Source: Agrobacterium tumefaciens
GTDB lineage: Bacteria; Pseudomonadota; Alphaproteobacteria; Rhizobiales; Rhizobiaceae
Direction of reading: 5' to 3'
DNA length: 64,000 bases
Assembly (NCBI RefSeq): GCF_005221325.1
Contig: NZ_CP039888.1
Coordinates: 2,238,501 to 2,302,500 of the forward strand
Part shown: piece after piece, positions 46,590 to 53,773 of the stretch
Layout: each line of letters opens with the position of its first letter
Numbering within the stretch: the stretch's first letter is position 1
Translations under genes and position numbers: made by a program
The notes under the pieces: generated by a model
Seen by the model: only the letters and a program-made list of their open reading frames with translations
What the model was told of the DNA's origin: nothing
The model's database searches: none

Positions 46590-46640
46590 ACGGCCCACAT
46601 TCGGAAAATGCGGGCCGCCATGATCGGCAGAGATTTCGGC

Positions 46641-47048
46641 CTATTCGGGATTTGAGAGTTTCTTGCCCGCATCAGGACCGGACCGCAGCGTATAAATCGC
46701 CTCCAGATGGATGAGTACGGCGCATTTGGGTTGTTTCATTCCCGTCTTGCCAGCGAAACCCAGGGCATTCTGAAACGGAGCCCCTTCGGTGAAAATCTCC
46801 GGTCGGCCAACGAAGCGATATCCGTCGAGCGCTTCCCGGTCTATGACCGCGACCGCGATCTTCGAGCCGTCACGGATGTTCTGCAGCGTTTGACCGCCGG
46901 TATTCTCATTGTAGATCAGCGTCCTGTCGTCATAGACCCTGAGCGAGCGCTTCGGCCCGATATCCGGCAAACCGTCCTTGCTGACCGTCGACTGGATTGG
47001 CAGCTGTTTGGCGAGAAAAGATTTCATCGTATCGTCCAGCGTATTCAC
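46641..47048 (-). CDS. Pyridoxamine 5'-phosphate oxidase-like FMN-binding protein
   Basis: 135 residues with the split-barrel PPOX pattern: LPIQSTVSKDGLPDIGPKRSLRVYDDRTLIYNENTGGQTLQNIRDG in segments, then IAVAVIDREALDGYRFVGRPEIF. Too short for biosynthetic PdxH. Such proteins bind FMN, F420 or heme, and the substrate cannot be told. Convergent with graR; it lies 41 bases after the TPR-like gene and may be in its transcript. Confidence 0.72.
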   Translation of the reverse strand: MNTLDDTMKSFLAKQLPIQSTVSKDGLPDIGPKRSLRVYDDRTLIYNENTGGQTLQNIRDGSKIAVAVIDREALDGYRFVGRPEIFTEGAPFQNALGFAGKTGMKQPKCAVLIHLEAIYTLRSGPDAGKKLSNPE

Positions 47049-47089
47049 GTTGCATTATCCTGATGTGTTTGAGAATGAGGTTTTCATCG

Positions 47090-47662
47090 TCATGACGGAA
47101 TGATCGGGCAATGCAGGCAATCGTCGCCCGCCTGCTCCGCATGGCGGGACGCACGGAAGACCGCAAAGGCAGTGCCATATGCCTCCTGAATCACGCGGTC
47201 GATCACCCCGTCGTCACATCCCCGGGACCGGAGATGATGTGCAAGGGCTGCGAGAGCCTGTTTGAGATGCTGAACGCAGGCGACCCGCATCGCTATCGGC
47301 GAGGAGGATGACCGGGCGGCCTCAAGAAGCCGCTCGTAAGCTCTCCGGTAAAGCCTCTCCGCCTCCAGGTAATTGCCTTCACCATTCTCAAGTTCCGCAA
47401 GATTATGGCACGAGACGTTGTAGATGACCGGTGCTGGGTAACGGCTGGGCTTTTCGAGGGCAGCGGTAAACAGCCGGTCCCCTTCCGCCAGAGCATCGCC
47501 ATAGATGCCGCGCGCAAGCGAAATTTCCCCTTGTGAATAGGCCATATTGGCCCGTTCGGTCAGCTTCTTCCAATATCGATCACCGCCGTCGATGACGACA
47601 AAATCTCGCGAACGCGATGCGGCAAAGGCTTGCGTGCCGCCCGGGGTTGAAACCTGTTTCAT
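47090..47662 (-). CDS. TPR-like protein next to AhpC
   Basis: 190 residues, predicted helical. Repeats of TPR character: YSQGEISLARGIYGDALAEGDRLF and LAELENGEGNYLEAERLYRRAYERLLEAA (in segments). The C-terminus ends in a CxxC motif (DDCLHCPIIPS), which could bind metal or exchange disulfides. It begins 13 bases after the ahpC stop, so it is co-transcribed with the peroxiredoxin. No specific family recognised; a redox or iron-related partner is a guess from context. Confidence 0.7.
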   Translation of the reverse strand: MKQVSTPGGTQAFAASRSRDFVVIDGGDRYWKKLTERANMAYSQGEISLARGIYGDALAEGDRLFTAALEKPSRYPAPVIYNVSCHNLAELENGEGNYLEAERLYRRAYERLLEAARSSSSPIAMRVACVQHLKQALAALAHHLRSRGCDDGVIDRVIQEAYGTAFAVFRASRHAEQAGDDCLHCPIIPS

Positions 47663-47675
47663 GCTCGACCCTCGC

Positions 47676-48215
47676 CTATGCGGCCTTCAGGACGTCGTCG
47701 CCCTTCTGCCAGTTGCATGGGCACAATTGATCGGTCTGAAGCGCATCGAGCACCCTCAGCACTTCCTGCGGATTGCGCCCGACGCCGAGATCGTTGACCG
47801 TGACGAAGCGAATGATGCCTTCAGGATCGATGATGAAGGTGGCGCGCAGCGCAACGCCTTCCACGGGATGCAGCACGCCGAAAGCTGCACTCAACTCGCG
47901 CTTGATGTCCGATAGCATGGGGATTGGCAATTCTTTGAGATCCGCGTGGTTCTGCCGCCAGGCGAGGTGGACAAATTCACTGTCGGTCGAGACACCGTAG
48001 ACGACAGCGTCGCGATCTGCGAATTCCGGGTTGAGCTTGCCGAAAGCCGCGATTTCGGTTGGGCAGACGAATGTGAAATCCTTTGGCCAGAAGAAGATGA
48101 CCTTCCACTTGCCGGCGCTGCTCGTTTCACTGATGCGTGTAAAAGCATTGGCCGGATCAGTGGAGACAATCGCCTGGAGGTCGAATGCGGGCAGTCTTGC
48201 ACCAATGGTAAGCAT
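47676..48215 (-). CDS. ahpC: Peroxiredoxin (AhpC type)
   Basis: 179 residues. Peroxidatic Cys51 in FTFVCPTE, then the C-terminal CPCNWQKGDD motif with the resolving cysteine(s), the pattern of AhpC proteins that use AhpD-type or thiol reductants rather than AhpF. Detoxifies hydrogen and organic peroxides, cytoplasmic. Preceded on the same strand by an Irr/Fur-type regulator gene (197-bp gap) and followed by the TPR-like gene. No ahpD or ahpF is in the window. Confidence 0.92.
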   Translation of the reverse strand: MLTIGARLPAFDLQAIVSTDPANAFTRISETSSAGKWKVIFFWPKDFTFVCPTEIAAFGKLNPEFADRDAVVYGVSTDSEFVHLAWRQNHADLKELPIPMLSDIKRELSAAFGVLHPVEGVALRATFIIDPEGIIRFVTVNDLGVGRNPQEVLRVLDALQTDQLCPCNWQKGDDVLKAA

Positions 48216-48412
48216 TTGGATTTCCTTTCATTGCCGTTTGCCGGACGAGACAAGGCGGCTCATTCCGCCTCCATCCGGAAAGGCGGGCCGCAATTTCCAA
48301 AATCTTTGACGGCTTTCACAAAGCGGACGCCGACTGCGCCCGGGCTATGAGACGATGAACAGGTTTGAACGCACGCTCTGCGCACGGGTGGGGGCGGCTC
48401 TCCAGGAGGTCG

Positions 48413-48898
48413 TCATTTCAGGTCTCTATCCATCAATCCCCGGCGTTCCGGCGCACCGCGACATACGGCACCGCACCCTCGAGGAGCCTGTTTCTCCGGC
48501 TCCAGACGCACAAGACGAAGAAGAATATCCACCTTGTCGATGACATATCCTTCCGGCGGTTCGGGCAGCATTCCCAGGCTGATCCGGCCGGCAGGAATAT
48601 CGATGATCCGATCCTCGGCCTCGACATAGAAATGCTGATGATTGGCGGTATCGGTGTCGAAATAGGTTCGGCCGCCCTCAATGCATACCCTGCGGACGAA
48701 ACCCGCCTCGGCAAACTGGTTGAGCGTATTATAGACCGTCGCCAGCGACAGCCGCGTTCCTGCCGCGGTGGTCTCACGATGCAGATCGTCGGCCGTGAAA
48801 TGCCTGTGCTCTCCCCGGAAAAGAAGCCCGCCAAGCACGATCCGCTGACGGGTTGGACGCAGGCCAACGCGTTTCAGCGCCGCCCGCGTTCGCATCAT
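48413..48898 (-). CDS. Fur-superfamily regulator, Irr-like
   Basis: About 161 residues from MMRTRAALKRVGLRPTRQR. ATG 48898 follows gaggaagct; an upstream ATG at 48949 would add 17 codons. Winged helix LSLATVYNTLNQFAEAGFV; then TYFDTDTANHQHFYVEAEDRIIDIP, which corresponds to the heme/metal-binding HHH motif of Irr but reads His-Gln-His. PEGYVIDKVDILLRLVR closes the domain. Irr proteins control heme and iron genes in rhizobia. The arginine-rich C-terminal tail is longer than usual. Lies upstream of ahpC, so it may couple peroxide defence to iron status. Confidence 0.85.
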   Translation of the reverse strand: MMRTRAALKRVGLRPTRQRIVLGGLLFRGEHRHFTADDLHRETTAAGTRLSLATVYNTLNQFAEAGFVRRVCIEGGRTYFDTDTANHQHFYVEAEDRIIDIPAGRISLGMLPEPPEGYVIDKVDILLRLVRLEPEKQAPRGCGAVCRGAPERRGLMDRDLK

Positions 48899-48949
48899 AG
48901 CTTCCTCGGTGCGGAAGCGTTTGCGGGTTTCATCAGGGACAAAAAGCAT

Positions 48950-49386
48950 CTGGACATCCGATCGAAAGGGATAAATTGCGAGAAGAAACTGCGATCCCGG
49001 CCGGATCATCCGTCTCCGCCGTCCAGATGAACCCATTCGCAACGACACCTTCGACATCGATCATCTGAACCCGCCCGGAAACCGAAATTGCAACTCATTC
49101 GCAACAGCAGAATATGGGAAATAAAACCAGCGTCAATCCTTATTGCAAATGATTCTTAACTGCAAAAGATGGAGCATGGCTTTCTGAACGACGAAACCTC
49201 CGCTGTCCCAGGATATCGAAATGGCCTGTCGACGAATATCAGCCGCAACATCGCCGGCCTCCGATACCGGCATTCGGGCATCGCCGCTTTCAGCGGATGC
49301 CACCCACCTCGCCCCGCTTTTCCCGTGCAATGTACTTGCAATAACCGCCTCCTATCCCTGCGAACGTCACCGCAGAAAGGAACTCC
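48950..49386. promoter_or_regulatory. Intergenic region with Fur/Irr-like sites
   Basis: Holds the divergent promoters of the Irr-like gene and the lipoprotein gene. CATTCGCAAC occurs twice (around 49033 and 49095), the second inside ttgcaactcattcgcaa. A related TTGCA-N13-TGCAA inverted repeat lies around 49142-49164 next to aatgattct. These resemble AT-rich sites of Fur-family proteins and could be autoregulatory. No gene is credible in the rest. Confidence 0.45.
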
Positions 49387-49776
49387 ATGTCCAACAGATC
49401 GTCCCTTGCCGTCCCGGCGGCAATCCTCCTCGTCGCCTGTGCATCGCTGCTGCTTACGGCCTGCGCATCTACCGTCATGAAAAGCTATATCGGCGCGCCC
49501 ATCACCAGCGTGATGCTGGATTACGGCCCGCCGGATAATATTTACAGCCTCGGCCCCGGCCAGCAGGCCTATCAATGGCGCAAGAACAAGACGCAGGCCG
49601 TCGCCGGCTCATCGAGTGGTGAAGTGCGGACGACACGGCGTGGCGAGCGTTACGAAGTGTCCGAAACGCCTGGCTATATCGAACGCATCGATTGTTATTA
49701 TACCTTCTACACCCGCAATTCCGGCAGCGAATGGTACGTGACGAGCTTCCGGCAGCCTTCGCTCGAATGCGAGTGA
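49387..49776 (+). CDS. Small lipoprotein of unknown function
   Basis: 129 residues. Signal peptide with lipobox LLTAC (Cys26), so lipid-anchored in the outer or inner membrane. The mature part includes MLDYGPPDNIYSLGPGQQAYQWRKN, a block seen in small rhizobial lipoproteins, and a pair of cysteines (IDCYYTFY, SLECE) that could form a disulfide. ATG follows agaaaggaactcc. Ended by a strong terminator. Function not recognised. Confidence 0.8.
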   Translation: MSNRSSLAVPAAILLVACASLLLTACASTVMKSYIGAPITSVMLDYGPPDNIYSLGPGQQAYQWRKNKTQAVAGSSSGEVRTTRRGERYEVSETPGYIERIDCYYTFYTRNSGSEWYVTSFRQPSLECE

Positions 49777-49840
49777 TCCTTTCCCGATCTCGGATTTCGG
49801 CCCGCCACCACCCGCCTGTTTTGCGCTCCGCGCCGTTCCA

Positions 49841-49877
49841 CCGCCGCTTCCACACTGAAAGCGGCGGTATTTTTTGC
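49841..49877 (+). terminator. Rho-independent terminator of the lipoprotein gene
   Basis: ccgccgctt pairs with aagcggcgg around an 8-10-base loop, followed by TATTTTTT. Confidence 0.9.
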
Positions 49878-49909
49878 ATTCTCCCTGGAAGCCTTCATGG
49901 ACGGGTCGA

Positions 49910-50539
49910 TCAGAAGCGATAGTTCAGACCGGCCTTGATGACATGATCGCTGACATCGGTCTTCGACCTGCCGCTTGATGTCGTCGTGGCCACATTTCCC
50001 GTGCTTACATAATTATATTCAAACTTTGCCGACAGGCCGCCGCCAAAGCTCTGCTCGACGCCGGCACCAACCAGATAACCCTGTTTCCAGCCGTCGGGAC
50101 CCGTTACGCCATTGCCATCCTTAAACTTCGTCGTGGTCAGGCCGGCAGTGCCGTAAAGAAGCGTGTGATCGAGCGCCACACCGGCCTTTAACTTGGCCGC
50201 ACCCCGGAAACGCTCCCGCAACCGGCCATTCGGCACACGCGCATCGTTTCCGAGATAGGAACCTTCCACTTCCGCACCGACGACGCCGGAGCCGAACTGG
50301 TAGTTATACCCCGCCTGAACGCCACCCGTCAGGCCACGGCCGCTGGCCAGTGGACTGAATTTCGGAGAGGCGACACCACCATGGGCACCGACATAGGCTC
50401 CGCCCCACGAAAAAGCCGGCTGACTGCCGTAGTCGAAGGATTGTTGCGTATTGTAGTTGGTGAGATCGGCGGAATAGGCATTGCCCGCAACCGCAACGGC
50501 GATAGTCACGGCGGCAAGCGATTTCTTGATGATCGACAT
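49910..50539 (-). CDS. Outer-membrane beta-barrel protein (Omp25/31 type)
   Basis: 209 residues from ATG 50539 (tctggagt upstream). Signal peptide MSIIKKSLAAVTIAVAVAGNAYSA, then alternating beta-strand pattern (WGGAYVGAHGG, GGVQAGYNYQFGSGVVGAEVEGSY, LKAGVALDHTLLYGTAGL) and the terminal KAGLNYRF with C-terminal Phe needed for barrel assembly. Typical of the small surface porin-like proteins of Rhizobiales. Monocistronic; the 239-bp gap upstream contains its promoter only. Confidence 0.9.
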   Translation of the reverse strand: MSIIKKSLAAVTIAVAVAGNAYSADLTNYNTQQSFDYGSQPAFSWGGAYVGAHGGVASPKFSPLASGRGLTGGVQAGYNYQFGSGVVGAEVEGSYLGNDARVPNGRLRERFRGAAKLKAGVALDHTLLYGTAGLTTTKFKDGNGVTGPDGWKQGYLVGAGVEQSFGGGLSAKFEYNYVSTGNVATTTSSGRSKTDVSDHVIKAGLNYRF

Positions 50540-50778
50540 GAATGACTCCAGACGAAACCGCTGCGCCAAGGCCTGGCGCCCGCAAGGTTTCAGTTCGCGT
50601 TGAAGAACCGGAAGCCGGTTCCCGTTCGTCTCCTGCGCCCAATCGGCATGACATGCCGATGAGCTCAGCAGATACGGGCATTTTCCCCGCGAGAATTACG
50701 CCTGCATTGCACGCGACCCGTTTTATTAGGAATAATTGATTTATTTAATATAGTTATAAGAGTTTCTTTAACCATATT

Positions 50779-52215
50779 TTAAGGATTGCCGGCCTCAGCA
50801 CCTTTCGAGACAACGGAACGGATTTCCAGCCGCACGCAGAAGCCGGGATTGAGATCAAGGAACAGAACACGGCCACGATGAAGCTCGGCGGCCTTCTGGA
50901 CCAGATTTAACCCAAGGCCTGCGCCCGGCGAATTCGTGTTGATGCGGTGAAACGGCTCGAATACCTGCCCGCGCTCCGCAACGGGTATACCCGGCCCTTC
51001 GTCACAGACCTCGATGGCGCCCGTCGCGTCGATCCGGATCGTGATTGCGCCCCTGCCGCCGGCATGATCGATCGCATTGCGAACGAGGTTGACGACCGCC
51101 ATCTCGATGATCGACGCCTGCACGGTAAAGATGGCGGCGCTTGCACTTGGCTCGAAATCGAACTCGTAACCGGCATCCATCGCAATCGGGGCGAGGTCGG
51201 TCGCGATGCGCTCGACAAGTTGATTGAGATCGCACGGCTCCGCCGGCAGTTCCACCGCGCCCACCGCCTGCATTTCCAGCAGCTGATGCGCAACGCGGGT
51301 GAGACGATCGATATCCGCCCGAATCTGGCGGCTCAGCGCGTCATCGGGCAAAAGATCGGCTCTGGTCCGCACGATTGCGATCGGCGTCCTCAACTCATGC
51401 GCCGCATCGGCGAGAAAGCGGTTGCGGCGATTATAGCCGTCATCGAGCCTCGAAAGCGCGACGTTGAAGGCATCCACCAGCGGGATGATTTCAAGCGGGA
51501 CTTTCGAACGGTCGATGCGGGCGAAGCGGTTGTCGAAATCGATGGACTGGGCCTGCTTCACGGTCTCCATCAGTCCGCTCAGGGATCGCCCGACCGCCCG
51601 TGGGGTCACGAGCAGTGTCGCGATACCCGTCAGGATCAGCATCGGCACGACGGCGATAAGAATGATGAAACCCAGCGCCGGCAGCACGGTCAGCCAGCGA
51701 ATGGCGCCTTCGGCATCCTTTTCCAGATCAAGCTGCACATTGATCCAGATGCTCAGCCCATCATTGGGGATTCCCTCTTCTGTTCCGGCAATGAACTGAA
51801 GCCGCCCCGCGGATGTATCGCGGTTTTCCACGGTGGCGCGCACTGTACCGGCCGCCTCCAGGCGCGCGCGCTCAAAACTCCAGGGAAAGGCCGCCGAGAG
51901 GACGGGCGCCGGGACAACGCCATATTGCAAGACGATGTCCTTGGTGTCCCGCACCACAAACCACAGATTCGGATAGCGCCGTTTCAGCTCCGCCAGTTCC
52001 GGCGTCGCCGATAGTTGCGGCCTGCCCTGTCCATCCTTTGTCACGCTCTCCGCGACGATGCGGGCAGACTCTTCATTCGCACCTTCGAGCCGCGGATCAA
52101 TGATCCATATCCAGCCGATGAGAAGGATGACGAAAAGCACGAGCAGGAAGGCCTGCAATGCGAAAAGACGCTTCATCAGCCCCCATCGCAGGGATCGATC
52201 ATGTGTCTTCTTCAT
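50779..52215 (-). CDS. Sensor histidine kinase
   Basis: 478 residues. Two membrane helices (about 19-39 and 176-203) flank a periplasmic sensor of about 135 residues. HAMP-like linker, then H box ADAAHELRTPI with phosphorylated His273, N box NLVRNAIDHA, G1 CDEGPGIP and G2 GAGLGLNLV. Its start overlaps the response regulator stop by 4 bases, so the pair is one operon. The signal is unknown. Confidence 0.92.
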   Translation of the reverse strand: MKKTHDRSLRWGLMKRLFALQAFLLVLFVILLIGWIWIIDPRLEGANEESARIVAESVTKDGQGRPQLSATPELAELKRRYPNLWFVVRDTKDIVLQYGVVPAPVLSAAFPWSFERARLEAAGTVRATVENRDTSAGRLQFIAGTEEGIPNDGLSIWINVQLDLEKDAEGAIRWLTVLPALGFIILIAVVPMLILTGIATLLVTPRAVGRSLSGLMETVKQAQSIDFDNRFARIDRSKVPLEIIPLVDAFNVALSRLDDGYNRRNRFLADAAHELRTPIAIVRTRADLLPDDALSRQIRADIDRLTRVAHQLLEMQAVGAVELPAEPCDLNQLVERIATDLAPIAMDAGYEFDFEPSASAAIFTVQASIIEMAVVNLVRNAIDHAGGRGAITIRIDATGAIEVCDEGPGIPVAERGQVFEPFHRINTNSPGAGLGLNLVQKAAELHRGRVLFLDLNPGFCVRLEIRSVVSKGAEAGNP

Positions 52216-52886
52216 GTCTTCAACCGGACGAGGTAACCGATATTGCGCACGGCTCTTATCTCCACCGTCGCTTCCGCCTGCGCCAGCTTCTTGCGGATGC
52301 GGGAAATATGGGCATCGAGAGCATTGGACTCGATCTCGTCATCAAGCGTATAGACAGCCTCAATCAGGTTCGACCGCGTGACGATGCGGTTCGGACGCCG
52401 CATCAGGGCCTCAAGCACCAGATATTCCCGCCGCCGCAATTCGATGCTGGAACCGGCAACGCTGACTTCATTGCTGCGCGGATCGATACCCAGATTTCCG
52501 AACCGCGTATATTTGTCGGAAAGCGACGGGCCACGCCTGTGGAGAGCCCTGAGGCGGGCGAGCAGTTCCTCGATCGCAAAAGGCTTGGCAAGATAGTCAT
52601 CCGCCCCGGCATCAAGCCCGTCGACACGGTGATCGACACTTCCAAGCGCCGTCAGAACAAGGATAGGCACGGTGTGTTTGCTGCGGCGAAGCGAAGCCAC
52701 AAGGTTCAGCCCCTCACCATCGGGAAGACGGCGATCCAGAACCAGAACATCGTAAGAGCCGTCACGCGCAAGAGCATCGGCATCGCTGATGGTGCTCACA
52801 TGATCGGCAAGCACATCCCGCCGGCGCAAGGCCTCGAGAAGCGCGCGGGCCATTTCGGGTTCATCCTCAAGAAGCAAGATTCGCAA
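52212..52886 (-). CDS. OmpR-family response regulator
   Basis: 224 residues. Receiver domain with acidic pair Glu7/Asp8 and phospho-acceptor Asp51 (VLVLDRRLPDG), conserved Lys in YLAKPF. C-terminal winged helix (VSVAGSSIELRRREYLVLEALMRRPNRIVTRSNLIEAVY in segments). Partner of the following histidine kinase. No neighbouring target gene is obvious; the outer-membrane protein downstream is a candidate. Confidence 0.94.
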   Translation of the reverse strand: MRILLLEDEPEMARALLEALRRRDVLADHVSTISDADALARDGSYDVLVLDRRLPDGEGLNLVASLRRSKHTVPILVLTALGSVDHRVDGLDAGADDYLAKPFAIEELLARLRALHRRGPSLSDKYTRFGNLGIDPRSNEVSVAGSSIELRRREYLVLEALMRRPNRIVTRSNLIEAVYTLDDEIESNALDAHISRIRKKLAQAEATVEIRAVRNIGYLVRLKT

Positions 52887-52996
52887 TGACGTTCCCCAAG
52901 ATGAGCCCTTGCCTTCCCCACCACTGGTCGGTGAATGTTGCAGCTACATTGCAGGAAGCCACCGCAACAGACGTTTGCAGCAACCAGGCCGAGGGA

Positions 52997-53629
52997 CTAC
53001 GAACCCGGCCTGTACCCATGTCTCGCATAAAACCGGTCAAGCTCGCGCTGCTGCGCCACCTCGCCCGTATAGATGGCAATATAGTCAGGAATCCTCTGCA
53101 TCCGCACCGCCACACCTTCGTCTGACTGCATGGAAATATAGCCGATCTGCACGAGATAGGTGGTGCGGGCACGCACATCCGCCATGTTTGCTCCATGGCC
53201 GAAACGCATGAACATGCGTGAAAGTGCGGCCATCCTCATCTCGTCGGCCTTGCCAACCTCCGCAAGAATCTCGCTCGACTGGAGGGCCCAGCTTCGAACC
53301 GCAAATTCGAACCGGCTGTCGAAAAGCGAGGAATCCAGCCAGCAATCGAAAATATTCAGCATGGCTTCGGCAAGAGTTTCGGCATAGGCCTCTGATTGCC
53401 GGACGATGCTTCCGGTATTCTTCTCACGCCAGCGTGAGACCAGCGCGGCCAGCAACTCCTCCCTGTCCTTGAAGAACCAGTAGAAGCTCGTGCGCGACAG
53501 GTTGAGCTTTTTCGCCAAGGGCAGGATCTTGACGGAATCCACACCCGATTCCAGCAGGGCCTGATAAGCGGCCTCGAGCCACCCCTCATATGATCCGCGC
53601 CAGCCTGTCTCGTTCAATGTCGCTTCCAT
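52997..53629 (-). CDS. TetR-family transcriptional regulator
   Basis: 210 residues. N-terminal helix-turn-helix: DSVKILPLAKKLNLSRTSFYWFFKDREELLAALV, followed by an all-helical ligand domain. Divergent from the flavin oxidoreductase gene; the shared region holds a perfect palindrome likely to be its operator. It probably represses the oxidoreductase until its substrate appears. Confidence 0.9.
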   Translation of the reverse strand: MEATLNETGWRGSYEGWLEAAYQALLESGVDSVKILPLAKKLNLSRTSFYWFFKDREELLAALVSRWREKNTGSIVRQSEAYAETLAEAMLNIFDCWLDSSLFDSRFEFAVRSWALQSSEILAEVGKADEMRMAALSRMFMRFGHGANMADVRARTTYLVQIGYISMQSDEGVAVRMQRIPDYIAIYTGEVAQQRELDRFYARHGYRPGS

Positions 53630-53692
53630 GATGATTTCCTATCAAATCGGCCTAGGCGCGACAAGGCGAATGTCCAGCTGTGTCGAAGCGAC

Positions 53693-53730
53693 AAACACAT
53701 GTGTTTTCTTAATTGACACATATGTACATT
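53693..53730. promoter_or_regulatory. Palindromic operator and promoter of the flavin oxidoreductase gene
   Basis: AAACACATGTGTTT (53693-53706) is a perfect 14-bp palindrome. A related imperfect one, ACACATATGTAC, follows at 53717-53728 and overlaps a TTGACA box (53713-53718). The arrangement suits TetR-type repression of the gene at 53774 and autoregulation. Confidence 0.6.
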
Positions 53731-53773
53731 CCCGCTTAGCCTCCTCCCATGAAACATCTGTGGAGCATGGCGC

